Source: JAPOXR01 sp963664715 (lineage in GTDB: Bacteria > Pseudomonadota > Alphaproteobacteria > Rhodobacterales > Rhodobacteraceae). Taken from it: 64,000 nt of DNA. A program made the translations under genes and the position numbers. The notes beneath the pieces were generated by a model. That model was not told where the DNA came from. It was given only the letters and a program-made list of their open reading frames with translations, and did no database searches. Every line of letters begins with the position of its first letter. Positions within the stretch are counted from its first letter, which is position 1. The stretch lies in contig CAXXUY010000001.1 in the NCBI GenBank assembly GCA_963664715.2, forward strand, positions 806,001-870,000. The letters run 5' to 3'. Of this stretch, positions 37,272-47,205 are shown piece by piece.

Positions 37272-39286
37272 TGGACGATATCAAGGTTCGAACTGATTTC
37301 CCCCGCAAGGTGCGGGAGATTGAAAACACCTGGATCCCGATGTCGGACGGGGTGAGGCTTGCCGCGCGGATCTGGCTTCCGGAAGATGCCAGCACTGACC
37401 CGGTTCCCGCAGTTCTGGAATATTTGCCATATCGCAAGCGGGATGGAACGGTCGAACGGGATCATATGACCCATCCGTATTTTGCGGGCCATGGCTATGC
37501 CGGCGTTCGCGTCGACATGCGCGGGACCGGCGACAGCGAAGGCATCTGCCTCGGCGAATACCTCAAACAGGAACAGGACGACGCGCTGGAAGTGATTGAA
37601 TGGCTTGCCCGGCAGCCATGGTGTTCCGGCAAGGTCGGCATGATCGGCATATCCTGGGGCGGCTTCAACGGCTTGCAGGTGGCGGCACGACGCCCGGTGG
37701 CACTCGGGGCCGTCATCTCGCTCTGCTCCACCGACGATCGCTACGCGGACGACATTCATTGCATGGGCGGCTGCATGCTGACCGACAAGCTGGGCTGGGG
37801 CGCTGTCGCATTCTCAATCGCGAACACGCCGCCGGACCCGGCCATCGTTGGCGACCGCTGGCGAGAGATGTGGCTGGAAAGGCTGGAAAACAACGGGCTG
37901 TGGATGCTCGACTGGTTCCGGCATCAACGGCGCGACGCCTTCTATGCCCATGGTTCGATCTGTGAAAACTACGCGGATATCGAGGTGCCGGTCTACATGG
38001 TCGGCGGCTGGGCGGATGGGTACACCAATGCGATATTCCGGACGCTCGAACACCTCCCCGGCCCAAGGAAGGGCCTGGTCGGCCCCTGGGCCCACAAATA
38101 TCCGCATTTCGCCAAGCCGGGACCCCGCATCGGGTTCCTGCAGGAATGCCTGCGCTGGTGGGATCAGCACCTCAAGGGCATTGACACCGGGATCATGGAT
38201 GAGCCGATGCTGCGCGCATGGATACAGGATCCGTCAGCCCCGGCAACCTTCCGCGAGAGCCGGGAAGGCAAATGGGTCGTTGAGCCCGGGTGGCAGGGAA
38301 CGGCAATGGAAACTCTGTCACTCTATCCCGGCGCCTCGGGTCTGGCATTCACACGGGATGAGGGGACGATATCCCTCAATTCACCCCAGAACACAGGCTG
38401 GACTGCTGGAAGCTGGTGCGGATATGGCATGGTCTCGGACGGGCCAATGGACCAGAACGGCGAAGCCGGTCTGATGATGTCATTTGAGTCAGATCCTCTT
38501 GAAGAGGAAATTGAACTCCTCGGCTTTCCGGTGCTGCGCGCAGAGGTCACGAGCGACACATCTCAGGCAAACCTGGCGGCGGTCCTGTCCGCGGTTGACC
38601 ATGAGGGCCGAGCGACGCTGGTCAGCTACGGCGTCCTGAACTTGACGCACCGCGAGAGCCACGCATCGCCCGAGCCCATGCCCGTTGGAGTTCCACAGTC
38701 CGCGACCGTCCAACTCAATGCCTGCGGGCAGCGAATCGCAAGAGGGCAGCGGATTCGTCTGTCGCTGGCCACGGCATATTGGCCGGTGATCTGGCCCAGC
38801 CGCTCGGACGCCACTCTTGTTCTCGCCGGCACCAGGCTGGACTTGCCGTTACGCCCTGCACGGGACCTGGACGTTAAGCTTGACACTTTTGATCCGCCGG
38901 AGTGCGCTGAACCGCTGGCAACCGAACGGCTCTCCGAATTCCATTTTGAAAGGTGCCGGAGAATCGACTTCGTTACCGGCTTCGAGACCAGCGAACGGAT
39001 CAGTGACACGGGCGCCGAGACCCACCTTCACACTGGCACGACGGTCCAGAATCAGAATTCCGAGACCTTCGAGATCCACCCGGATGACCCCAACTCTGCT
39101 ACCGGCACATTGAGCTGGAAGAAGTCGTACTGTCGTGACAACTGGAAGGCGGAGGTCGAAACGCGGGTCGTCGTGAAGGCGCTGAACGCGCACTGGCGGA
39201 TCGAAGCCAGCCTGACGGCGCGCGACGCGGACAGTGTGGTGGCGGAGCGAAACTGGAGTGAGGTCATTCCTCGCGACCTGGTCTAG
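37271..39286 (+). CDS. CocE/NonD-family hydrolase 3
   Basis: About 671 residues; ATG 37271 overlaps the previous stop by one base (TGATG). Nucleophile motif GISWGGFNGLQ, acid MVGGWADGYTNA, histidine VGPWAHKYPHFAKPGP, and the jelly-roll region YWPVIWPSRSDATL. It is clearly a paralogue of hydrolase 2 in the same operon and of hydrolase 1 across the promoter. Three copies around one importer suggest sequential cleavage of a multi-bond substrate or a set of related substrates. The next gene starts one base after its TAG. Confidence 0.87.
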   Translation: MDDIKVRTDFPRKVREIENTWIPMSDGVRLAARIWLPEDASTDPVPAVLEYLPYRKRDGTVERDHMTHPYFAGHGYAGVRVDMRGTGDSEGICLGEYLKQEQDDALEVIEWLARQPWCSGKVGMIGISWGGFNGLQVAARRPVALGAVISLCSTDDRYADDIHCMGGCMLTDKLGWGAVAFSIANTPPDPAIVGDRWREMWLERLENNGLWMLDWFRHQRRDAFYAHGSICENYADIEVPVYMVGGWADGYTNAIFRTLEHLPGPRKGLVGPWAHKYPHFAKPGPRIGFLQECLRWWDQHLKGIDTGIMDEPMLRAWIQDPSAPATFRESREGKWVVEPGWQGTAMETLSLYPGASGLAFTRDEGTISLNSPQNTGWTAGSWCGYGMVSDGPMDQNGEAGLMMSFESDPLEEEIELLGFPVLRAEVTSDTSQANLAAVLSAVDHEGRATLVSYGVLNLTHRESHASPEPMPVGVPQSATVQLNACGQRIARGQRIRLSLATAYWPVIWPSRSDATLVLAGTRLDLPLRPARDLDVKLDTFDPPECAEPLATERLSEFHFERCRRIDFVTGFETSERISDTGAETHLHTGTTVQNQNSETFEIHPDDPNSATGTLSWKKSYCRDNWKAEVETRVVVKALNAHWRIEASLTARDADSVVAERNWSEVIPRDLV

Positions 39287-39287
39287 G

Positions 39288-40148
39288 ATGGCCGTGATGG
39301 GCCCATTTCCCGAATTCGGTCCGCACGCGGAAACCCATTTGCTGGATGCAGGCGGTGTGACGATGCGGGTCGTCACCGAAGGCGATGGTCCACCCATTGT
39401 CTTCATCCCCGGAGGCGACCAGACGGCAGAAGGGTATTCGCAGCAATTCGCCCGGCTGACCGATCGGTTTCGGTGTATCTCATACGATCCGCGCGGCGCG
39501 GGAGACACAGTTTCGCCACCCGCCCCCTGGACCATGGCCGACTACGCGCTGGACTGCGCCGCGGTGATTGACGAATTCTGCGGCAGCCAGGCGATCGTTT
39601 GCGGCCTGTCCCTTGGCGGTTTGGTCACCCAACAGTTGGCCATCGACTTTCCCGAAAAGATTCGTCTGGCGATCCCCATGGGAACCGCCGCCCATATCGA
39701 TGGATTTACCCGCGACTGGATGCAGGCCGAGATCAACATCCGCAAGGCTGGAATTACCCTGCCAGACTATTTCCTGGCCCCACATTACGCGCCCTACGCC
39801 TTTCCGGCAAAGGCGCTTCATGACCCCGAGCTCTGGGCCGAAATCAAGCCCTCCTACACCGAGCGCTTCGCCAACCGGGATCCCGGGGACCTGATCGACC
39901 AATGGCAGGCCTGTCTCGATTTCGATTGCCGCGAGGGGCTGAAGTCTTGCCCGGTTCCGATGCATGTCATCAGCTTCTCCGAAGACGTGCAGACTGCGCC
40001 CGCCATGTGCAAGGTTGTCTCGGATCTGGCGCCCAAGGGCGTGTTTCATGAAATCCCCGGCCTCGGTCACGTGTCAATGGCGCGTCATCGCCCTGACGTC
40101 GTCGCCACGAAGATACGGGAAATCGTCGAGGGGTTTCTGGCGGAATGA
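39288..40148 (+). CDS. Alpha/beta-fold hydrolase
   Basis: About 286 residues from ATG 39288, with ATG 39297 as an alternative. It is a small alpha/beta hydrolase: the oxyanion region is VFIPGGDQTAEGYSQQF, then YDPRGAGDTVSPP, the nucleophile elbow is VCGLSLGGLVTQQL, and the histidine lies in IPGLGHVSMARHRPD. The acid is probably in HVISFSEDVQTAP. Its size and motifs are those of esterases, lactonases and C-C hydrolases. It lies between hydrolase 3 (one base) and the M81 gene (ATGA overlap), so it works in the same pathway. Confidence 0.85.
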   Translation: MAVMGPFPEFGPHAETHLLDAGGVTMRVVTEGDGPPIVFIPGGDQTAEGYSQQFARLTDRFRCISYDPRGAGDTVSPPAPWTMADYALDCAAVIDEFCGSQAIVCGLSLGGLVTQQLAIDFPEKIRLAIPMGTAAHIDGFTRDWMQAEINIRKAGITLPDYFLAPHYAPYAFPAKALHDPELWAEIKPSYTERFANRDPGDLIDQWQACLDFDCREGLKSCPVPMHVISFSEDVQTAPAMCKVVSDLAPKGVFHEIPGLGHVSMARHRPDVVATKIREIVEGFLAE

Positions 40149-41629
40149 CAAACCGACGAGTCGCGGTCGCGGGCTTCCAGCACGAAACCAACACTTTTGT
40201 GCCCTTCCGGACCGGTTTCGCAGAGTTCCGGATGGCCGACAGCTGGCCCCGTTTGCTGCGGGGAGAAGAGGTCATCTCCGGGACCATGGGGCTGAACCTG
40301 CCTGTAGCCGGGGCCATCGCCCAAGCGCGGGAGACGGGCGGCGTCGAACTCGTGCCAATTCTCTGGTGTTCTGCAGAACCGTATGGCCTGGTCACGGATG
40401 ATGCCTATCGCCGGATCAGTGAAATGATCCTGGAAGGGTTGTGGAATGCCGGTCCTGTCGACGGCATCTACTTGGACCTGCACGGCGCCATGGTCACTGA
40501 ATCCCATTTTGACGGCGAAGGGGCACTGCTTGCACAGATTCGCAGGCAGGTCGTGCCGGACCTGCCCGTCGCCGTCAGCCTTGATCTTCATGCCAACCTG
40601 TCCGCCGAGCTTGTCGATCATGCGGATGCCATCACGATCTACCGTACCTATCCTCATCTGGACATGGCGGAAACCGGAAGCCGCGCCATGCGTGAACTCC
40701 TGCGTCAAATGAACGGAGTGACTCGCCGCGCTGCCTTTCGACAGGCGCCGTTTCTGGTGCCGCTTCACGCCCAGTTCACCGGGAAAGCTCCTGGCAGCAG
40801 GCTCTGCCAATTGCTCGAGACGCTCCCTGCAGACACGGATGAGTCTGTTGAACTTGCAATGGGATTCACGGCGGCCGACGTTCCCGATTGCGGCCCCTCG
40901 GTGGTCGCCTATGCCAGGAGCGACCAACGCGCGGGTGCGCTTGCCGACCGGATCATGTCGGAACTGTGTTCGTCCGAACCTGAATTCAATGTACCGCTCC
41001 TTGAACCCCATGATGCTGTACGAACAGCAATGGTACTCGAAGGAACTGTCATTATCGCCGACGTGCAGGACAATCCCGGGGCTGGAGGGACATCCGACAC
41101 CACCGGTCTTCTGTCTGCCTTGGTGGATCTGCAGGCGGACAACGCGATTCTGGGGGTGATATGTGACCCGGACACCGCAGAGAGGGCGCACCGTGTCGGC
41201 ACCGGGTCAACCTTCTCCGGCAAACTGGGTGGCAAATCCGGACCGGAAGGGCAAACACCACTCGAAGGCAAGTTCAGGGTTCTGGGGATCAGTGATGGCA
41301 GAATCGCCTATTCGGGGGAAATGTATGGCGGTGGACTGGCAGAGGTGGGCCCGAGTTGCCTGCTGTCGGTCGAGGACATTCCTGGTGACGTTCGAGTCGT
41401 CGTAAGTTCGGTGCGGACCCAGTGCCTTGACCGCGCGTTCTTCTCGCATTTTTCGGTCGACGCCACCGATGCGAAGATTGTCTGTGTCAAGAGCACGGTT
41501 CATTTCAGGGCGGACTTCGAACCGATCAGCAGTGCCATACTCAATGTCGCAGCCCCGGGCTTCTTTCCCTGCAAGCTGGCGGAAGTGAATTATGTGAACA
41601 CAAGAAGGGCTGTTCCAGCGGTACCCTGA
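40145..41629 (+). CDS. M81-family metallopeptidase (MlrC-like)
   Basis: A 494-residue member of the M81 family, whose best-known member MlrC degrades the linearised products of microcystin. Metal-site and family motifs are FQHETNTFVPFRTGF, IYLDLHGAMVTES, VSLDLHANLSAELVDH, and YRTYPHLDMAETG. The C-terminal half shows VQDNPGAGGTSDTT, another hallmark. ATG 40145 overlaps the upstream stop. As last gene of the importer-hydrolase operon it suggests that a peptide or amide remains after the ester/amide hydrolases act. Most family members have no proven substrate. Confidence 0.85.
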   Translation: MTNRRVAVAGFQHETNTFVPFRTGFAEFRMADSWPRLLRGEEVISGTMGLNLPVAGAIAQARETGGVELVPILWCSAEPYGLVTDDAYRRISEMILEGLWNAGPVDGIYLDLHGAMVTESHFDGEGALLAQIRRQVVPDLPVAVSLDLHANLSAELVDHADAITIYRTYPHLDMAETGSRAMRELLRQMNGVTRRAAFRQAPFLVPLHAQFTGKAPGSRLCQLLETLPADTDESVELAMGFTAADVPDCGPSVVAYARSDQRAGALADRIMSELCSSEPEFNVPLLEPHDAVRTAMVLEGTVIIADVQDNPGAGGTSDTTGLLSALVDLQADNAILGVICDPDTAERAHRVGTGSTFSGKLGGKSGPEGQTPLEGKFRVLGISDGRIAYSGEMYGGGLAEVGPSCLLSVEDIPGDVRVVVSSVRTQCLDRAFFSHFSVDATDAKIVCVKSTVHFRADFEPISSAILNVAAPGFFPCKLAEVNYVNTRRAVPAVP

Positions 41630-42363
41630 TTGCGATTCAATTTGGCCGAGCCAATGGTCCGAGGTTTCTGCTCGTCGAACTCGTCCAACCAAAACGCCGC
41701 CCGAGTTCCAGACGTGAAATTCAGGCCATGCGCAGCGCATGCCAGCATGTCAACCTGAGCCGAAATGCCGAGTTGTCGACCCGCACGGCATCGACAACGA
41801 CCCCAGAGGTGCCGAATGGCAGTTTTGGCGTGTTTCTCGAATCAAGATCATGGTCGACAAAGGACAAGGAAGTCTATGCCCCTGACTGGGTCGGGAAGGA
41901 AACTCGGGTGCAGTTGATAAGCACGGGGGCTTGCCTTCCGCCCGGGGTTCCTTCGGGGGTAAGATCGGAATACCCCCTGTCTTTCCCTGTCCTGGCAACC
42001 TTCCGGAGTTCTTCAGTCGAGATGTTCCTTGGCCGGGCTCTCCGGCCCACCCAACCCGTAGCCTGATGCGTTAACAGACTGACTCCGTAGTTTACGGGTG
42101 TTCAAAATGGCCCTGTCCGCCTGCCCTCCAACCACGAATCCGGGATCCTCCACCATTGCTTCCAGATTGCCTCCATGGGCAAACAGTTCGGCAAAGGCGG
42201 CACGTAGCACCCGCGAGGGTCCAATCGTGCATCACGGAACGACCGGGTGCGCTTCATAGTTTGTCATTGACGACATTGGCCCTGTGGGTTCTAGTGAGGT
42301 TGTTATTCAGTATTTCGATTTCTGTTGACTTCATTTGTTAAAGACACGGGGGGAGAACTGAGA
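41630..42363. other. Intergenic region, nothing recognised
   Basis: About 730 bases between the M81 gene and the Fbp-type binding protein. Short open frames on both strands (for example 41728-42066 plus, 42013-42210 minus) resemble no family I know. The promoter of the next operon should be near its right end; only the ribosome binding site (GGGGGGAG before 42364) is convincing. Confidence 0.4.
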
Positions 42364-43353
42364 ATGAAATGTCCACGAATACTGAAATCGTTGATTGTTG
42401 GGGGAATTGTCTCGGCGTTGGGAGTTGCCGGCGCATCTGCGGACGAATGGCAGGACGTTGTCGATGCAGCCAAGGCTGAAGGCAAGGTCGTGCTGTACCT
42501 GGCGAAGTCAAACGCTCAGGCCGAAGCACTTCTCAAAGCGTTCGAAGCGAAGTATGGCATAACCGGCGAATGGCTCCGTGGTTCGGCACGGGCGCAGACG
42601 TCACGGCTGATGGGTGAATTGCAGGCGGGCGCGCCTCAGGCCGACGTGTTTTACACGGCCGGACCGATTTCCCACTCGCGAATTGCCGAACAGACGCCCG
42701 TGTGGGTGCCCAACGGGCCAAACGCGGCTGAGTGGCCGGAGGACTTCGAATTTCCGCATGGCAGCGTCCAGATGACGGCCGATCCGGTCGTGATCATCTA
42801 CAACACCGACGCAGTCAAACCGGCGCCCTCGAAATACGAGGACATGATTGGAAAAGGGTACATTACGGCCGTTGGATCACCGGCCTCCGTGTTCCGCACC
42901 GCCTACTATTCCAGGACCCGCGAATTCCTGGGCGACGAGTTCTGGGAATCGATTGCCGCGGACGGCATCGTGACCGGACCATCCGTGAACGCGCTGGTCC
43001 AGGGAATTGCAGCCGGTGAATCCGACATTGCGTTGGCGTTCGGTTGGCAGGCAGCAGGATTGAAACGCGACGGTGCGCCGATCGACTGGGCCACGCCCGA
43101 TTCAAAGGTCTGGGCACTTACGCAATGGGCCATGGCCCTGGAAGGGGGCCCGAACCCGAATGCCGGCAAGCTGCTTCTTGACTTCATGATGGGACCGGAG
43201 GGCCAGGCGATCCTGAATACCGACGGTGGCGTCAGTGTGCTCGGGGCGGACGAACTGCCCATAAATGTCAATGAAGAGGCTGTGACTGCACAGGATGCCA
43301 TAAACCTGACAAGGTGGTGGGAAAAAACCTTCCAACAGGCGATCCCGCAGTAA
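42364..43353 (+). CDS. ABC substrate-binding protein, Fbp/AfuA-like (family 6)
   Basis: About 329 residues from ATG 42364. MKCPRILKSLIVGGIVSALG plus VAGASA is a Sec signal peptide with cleavage before DEWQDV. The mature N-terminus VVDAAKAEGKVVLYLAKSNA, the RLMGELQAGAPQADVFYTAG segment and the C-terminal LDFMMGPEGQAILNTDGGVS are typical. The class binds ferric iron, 2-aminoethylphosphonate, polyamines or small organic acids. Iron-binding members use paired tyrosines near the C-terminus; none is obvious here (AYYSRT is earlier), so an organic ligand is favoured, in line with the catabolic genes downstream. Confidence 0.85.
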   Translation: MKCPRILKSLIVGGIVSALGVAGASADEWQDVVDAAKAEGKVVLYLAKSNAQAEALLKAFEAKYGITGEWLRGSARAQTSRLMGELQAGAPQADVFYTAGPISHSRIAEQTPVWVPNGPNAAEWPEDFEFPHGSVQMTADPVVIIYNTDAVKPAPSKYEDMIGKGYITAVGSPASVFRTAYYSRTREFLGDEFWESIAADGIVTGPSVNALVQGIAAGESDIALAFGWQAAGLKRDGAPIDWATPDSKVWALTQWAMALEGGPNPNAGKLLLDFMMGPEGQAILNTDGGVSVLGADELPINVNEEAVTAQDAINLTRWWEKTFQQAIPQ

Positions 43354-43400
43354 CGGAAAACACTGCCAGAGTAACTGGCAGCATGTAGGTCGCGAGGCTG

Positions 43401-45137
43401 TTGATACCACCCGGTTCCTCGAGTGAGCCGGCTTGCCGCGGCAGTGTGTCGCGGAAAAGCTGGCTCATCGACCTCGTGCGGCGCGGAACAGTCGACTGGG
43501 CGCTCGTGTCGAGCCGCGCCGCAATTTTCCTGATCCTCGCGTTGATTTTCGCTCCCATCATCCAGGTCATGTATGAACCCATGACCCGGTTCTGGGAGCA
43601 ACTGCAAGTCGCTGTTGCGCTTCCCAATATCGGCCGGACGATCTTCAATACCTTCGTGCTGGCCGGCGGCACCCTTGTTCTTGCATTGACCTTCGGAACG
43701 TTTTTCGGGTGGTCAACGGGCCAGTTGTCGCCGCGTTATGCGCGGATTGCTTCCATCCTGACTACGAGTTCGCTCTTCGTGCCGCCGATTGCCGGCGTCA
43801 TCGGCTGGATCTTCCTGTTCTCGCCGCGCATCGGTTATGCCAACGTGCTCTTGCGGGCTACACCTTTTTTTGATGGCAGATCCGGCCCTGTCGATATTCG
43901 CTCCCTGTCGGGAATCATCGTCATCGACACGATTTACCTGATTCCGTTCGTGTTTCTGTATGTCTCGACCGCACTTCGCGCCGTCGACCCCGCGCTTGAA
44001 AGTGCGGCGATGGTTTCCGGTTCGAGTTGGATCGGCGCCCAGTTCCGGATCGTCCTGCGCATCATCCGCCCGGCGATCATTTATGGTGCCGTAATCGTAA
44101 TGCTCCTCGGCCTCGGGCAATTCACTGTACCTCTGGTGCTGGGATCCAATCACGGGATCAATGTCATAACAACGGAGATCTTCAACCAGCTTGAAGTTCG
44201 GGCAATTCCCCAGGAGGCGACCGCAGCATTCCTGGCACTGCCACTCATCCTGGCAGGCTTCGCCCTCGTGTTCCTTCAACGCCTGGGTGTCGGGGACGTT
44301 AACCGGTTTTCCGTTTCCAGCAAGGGGGTCGGCGGCCAAAGACAGCCGCGCAACTACCTGGTCATTCCTATCATCATCTATGCCTTTATCGCGGTTGTTC
44401 CCGCGGTCACGGCACTGCTCATAGTCGCACTTTCACCTTTCTGGTCGGCCACCATCAGGGTCGATCTGTTCAGCTTGGATTCCTTCGTCGAAATCTGGCA
44501 GAATTCCACGATCCGGACCTCGATCCTCAACTCGATTCAACTAAGCGCCATCGGCGTCGTGGCAGCACTCATTGGCTCGTTTGTCGTGGCTCGGTACATG
44601 CTGTCTGCACCGTCCGGCCGGTTCAGCACATTCGTGGACTACACAATCAATCTTCCGTTGACCATTCCGCACATCGTGCTCGGGCTCGGGATCTTCCTGA
44701 TTTTCGCAGTCGGGCAGTTTGGTCTCTACGGATCAGGCTGGCTCTTCGTCATCGCATACTTCGTTCTATACCTTCCACATGGTGTCAGGATGATTCAAAG
44801 CGGCCTCGTCCAGATGGGCAAGTCGCACGAGGCAGCGGCACGGGTCTGCGGTGCCGGACGCCTGCGGACCGTTGTCTGGATCATCCTTCCGATGCTCCGT
44901 CGCAGCGTCGCGTCAGCCGGGCTGCTCATGTTTGTCCTCATGTCCAGGGAGTTCTCGGCATCCTCGCTGCTGCGGACCCCCAGCAACCAGGTGATGTCGA
45001 CGCGGCTCTTCGACAGCTACAATAACGGCACCTTCACGGATACCGCCGCAATCGCGATCGTGATGATCACTGTCTCCTTGATTGGTGTCAGCCTGATCAC
45101 GATCCTCGGCGGACGCACGACGGGTGAGACGACATGA
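43401..45137 (+). CDS. ABC permease, double-domain Fbp/ThiP type
   Basis: A 578-residue permease with two fused membrane domains, about twelve helices, as in FbpB, AfuB and ThiP. Each half has an EAA loop: DPALESAAMVSGSSWIGAQF and MGKSHEAAARVCGAGRLRTV. The longest frame starts with TTG 43401 after GAGG; a GTG at 43446 giving MSRKSWLIDLVRRG is an equally plausible start. It follows the binding-protein gene by about 50 bases and overlaps the ATPase by ATGA. Confidence 0.87.
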   Translation: MIPPGSSSEPACRGSVSRKSWLIDLVRRGTVDWALVSSRAAIFLILALIFAPIIQVMYEPMTRFWEQLQVAVALPNIGRTIFNTFVLAGGTLVLALTFGTFFGWSTGQLSPRYARIASILTTSSLFVPPIAGVIGWIFLFSPRIGYANVLLRATPFFDGRSGPVDIRSLSGIIVIDTIYLIPFVFLYVSTALRAVDPALESAAMVSGSSWIGAQFRIVLRIIRPAIIYGAVIVMLLGLGQFTVPLVLGSNHGINVITTEIFNQLEVRAIPQEATAAFLALPLILAGFALVFLQRLGVGDVNRFSVSSKGVGGQRQPRNYLVIPIIIYAFIAVVPAVTALLIVALSPFWSATIRVDLFSLDSFVEIWQNSTIRTSILNSIQLSAIGVVAALIGSFVVARYMLSAPSGRFSTFVDYTINLPLTIPHIVLGLGIFLIFAVGQFGLYGSGWLFVIAYFVLYLPHGVRMIQSGLVQMGKSHEAAARVCGAGRLRTVVWIILPMLRRSVASAGLLMFVLMSREFSASSLLRTPSNQVMSTRLFDSYNNGTFTDTAAIAIVMITVSLIGVSLITILGGRTTGETT

Positions 45138-46252
45138 GACCGGCCGCCTCCGGCAGTTCCGAAATGGTTGGGGTCGGTGTCGACAACCTGTCAATCACCT
45201 ATAGACAGGGACGCAAGGCAATCCTCGCACTCGACCGGATTTCGGTCGAGGTCCGGCAGGGCGAACTTCTGGTTCTCCTCGGCCCGAGCGGTTGCGGCAA
45301 GAGCACTCTTCTTAACGCCGTCGCGGGCCTGCTCAAGCCGGATGAGGGACAGATCACGATCGCGGGTCGCGAGGTGTTCGGCTCGCACGGCTTGGTGAAC
45401 GTGCCCCCAAACGGCAGGAACCTCGGAATGATCTTTCAGTCGTATTCGCTGTGGCCTCACATGACGGTGCGTGACAACGTGGCGTTTCCCCTGAAACGCC
45501 GGGGTTTCGCACAAAGGGATGTCCGGCCAACCGTGAACGCGGCACTGGATCTCGTGCGATGCGGCCCGCTTGCGGATCAGTACCCGGGTCAACTGAGCGG
45601 TGGCCAACAACAAAGGATAGCGCTGGCAAGGGCGATCGTTGCCGAACCGGCCGTGTTGCTCTTTGACGAACCTCTCAGCAATTTGGATGCGAACCTGCGA
45701 CGCCAGCTTCGGGACGAGATCGCCGGCCTGCACAACCGCTTGGCATTCAGCGGCATCTACGTCACCCACGATCAGGCCGAGGCGTTGTCTCTCGGAACTT
45801 CGGTCGCGGTAATGACAACGGCACGGATTGAACAGATAGGCACTCCCCAGGAGGTGCACAATGGCCCGGTTTCGGAATATGTTGCCTGGTTCCTGGGGGC
45901 CAATGTCTTCGACGCAACCATCGACTCGCGCGGGGCCGTCGAAACACCCTTTGGCGTACTATCGAACGAAAAGGCGTTCCGGAAGGGACTGGTCCGCGTG
46001 GCGATTTACCCCGAACGGCTTCGGATCGAGCCAGCCGAAGACGGTCCGGCGACGATTACCCTGGTGCAATACAAGGGCACCGCGGTCGAGTACTCTGTTC
46101 AGGCAGGAAATGCGTCCGTGAATGTCGTGACAGTTACGAGTGAGCAGCCGCTTGCAATCGGTGACCGGGTCAATGTCGGCGCCGAGGAGCGCGATGTAAT
46201 GGTCTTTTCCAGGCCCGGCGACCATTCGACAAATGTCGCCGCCAGCGAGTGA
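45134..46252 (+). CDS. ABC ATPase, FbpC/PotA-like with TOBE domain
   Basis: A 372-residue ATP-binding subunit: Walker A GPSGCGKST, signature LSGGQQQRIALARAI, Walker B LLFDEPLSNLDANLR, H-loop IYVTHDQAEALSLG. Residues from ~280 form a TOBE regulatory domain (VRVAIYPERLRIEPAEDG; ATITLVQYKGTAVEYSVQ). It completes a three-gene importer. The amidohydrolase-like gene follows 29 bases later, so the importer is probably co-transcribed with the catabolic genes. Confidence 0.9.
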   Translation: MRPAASGSSEMVGVGVDNLSITYRQGRKAILALDRISVEVRQGELLVLLGPSGCGKSTLLNAVAGLLKPDEGQITIAGREVFGSHGLVNVPPNGRNLGMIFQSYSLWPHMTVRDNVAFPLKRRGFAQRDVRPTVNAALDLVRCGPLADQYPGQLSGGQQQRIALARAIVAEPAVLLFDEPLSNLDANLRRQLRDEIAGLHNRLAFSGIYVTHDQAEALSLGTSVAVMTTARIEQIGTPQEVHNGPVSEYVAWFLGANVFDATIDSRGAVETPFGVLSNEKAFRKGLVRVAIYPERLRIEPAEDGPATITLVQYKGTAVEYSVQAGNASVNVVTVTSEQPLAIGDRVNVGAEERDVMVFSRPGDHSTNVAASE

Positions 46253-46281
46253 GGCAAGAGAAAAGGAATTGGTGACAGCCC

Positions 46282-47136
46282 ATGAGCAACGGAAACGGAT
46301 ACTTCGACGCAAGGATTCGCCCGCCCTTCGGGGAATTCTTGGAACTGCCGCGCTTCAACACGAAGATGAAACAGGGCCTCGTCAGCTACGCGACACCGCC
46401 GGCGTCCATTGCCGAACGCTCATTGACGGCGCTGTTTTCGGAGATGGATGAAGTCGGTATCACCCGGGGACTCGCAATGGGGCGGCATACCGCCACCAAC
46501 GCCTGGATCCCGAACGACACCATTGCCTCGCTGCGACGCGAGCATAGCGACAGGTTCTGGACATTCGGGGGTGTCGGTGAAGCGACGCCACTGGATAATC
46601 TCAAGGAAACAATGCGCTGCATCGAGGATTTGAATCTCGACGGCATTGCGCTCGACCCGGGCTGGCTGAAACCACCTTTGCGGGTCAACGATCCGGCGTT
46701 CTACCCCGTCTATGCATACTGTGAAGCCAGGGACATTCCCATATCCGTCTCCATGAGCATAAACTCCGGTCCGGATCTCAGTTTCTGTGACCCCTGTGCC
46801 CTGCAGCGCGTCGCTATGGACTTCGGAACACTGCGGCTGGTTGTCAGCCATGCGTCCTGGCCGATGGTGACTCCCATGCTGGCGGTCGCCGCCAAGCTGC
46901 CAAATGTTTGGCTGATCCCGGACCTTTACATGAATTCCCCGGGTTTGCCTGGTCGCACGGACCTTGTCGAAGCCGCGAAGCATCCGATCCTGTGCAAGAA
47001 GATCATTTTTGGAACTGCATATCCTTCTCAATCTCTTGAAGCGTCCATGTCCGGATTCGATGAGGCTGGGATACCGGAACCAAACCGAAACGCGATACTC
47101 AGGACGAACCTTCTCGAGTTTCTGGGGAAGGAATAA
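46282..47136 (+). CDS. Amidohydrolase-fold protein 1, metal ligands largely replaced
   Basis: A 284-residue protein with the ACMSD-like amidohydrolase_2 layout. The N-terminal strand reads YFDARIRPPF where metal-dependent members have DxHxH. The mid-barrel LYxxAEELGLPVLIHxG position is YPVYAYCEARDIPISVSMSI, again without histidine. VVSHASWPM keeps one histidine, and the final GxDxP aspartate is alanine in FGTAYPSQS. It may be a metal-independent hydrolase like the lactonase LigI, or a non-enzymatic protein. A close paralogue is at 48010, with an SDR gene between. Probably acts on the product of the imported compound. Confidence 0.75.
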   Translation: MSNGNGYFDARIRPPFGEFLELPRFNTKMKQGLVSYATPPASIAERSLTALFSEMDEVGITRGLAMGRHTATNAWIPNDTIASLRREHSDRFWTFGGVGEATPLDNLKETMRCIEDLNLDGIALDPGWLKPPLRVNDPAFYPVYAYCEARDIPISVSMSINSGPDLSFCDPCALQRVAMDFGTLRLVVSHASWPMVTPMLAVAAKLPNVWLIPDLYMNSPGLPGRTDLVEAAKHPILCKKIIFGTAYPSQSLEASMSGFDEAGIPEPNRNAILRTNLLEFLGKE

Positions 47137-47205
47137 CGAGGTGCACTTCACCTTGTCTTCCATGCCACTGATCGGTCACACAGTCGATTGCGGGTTTTGA
47201 TTCAT

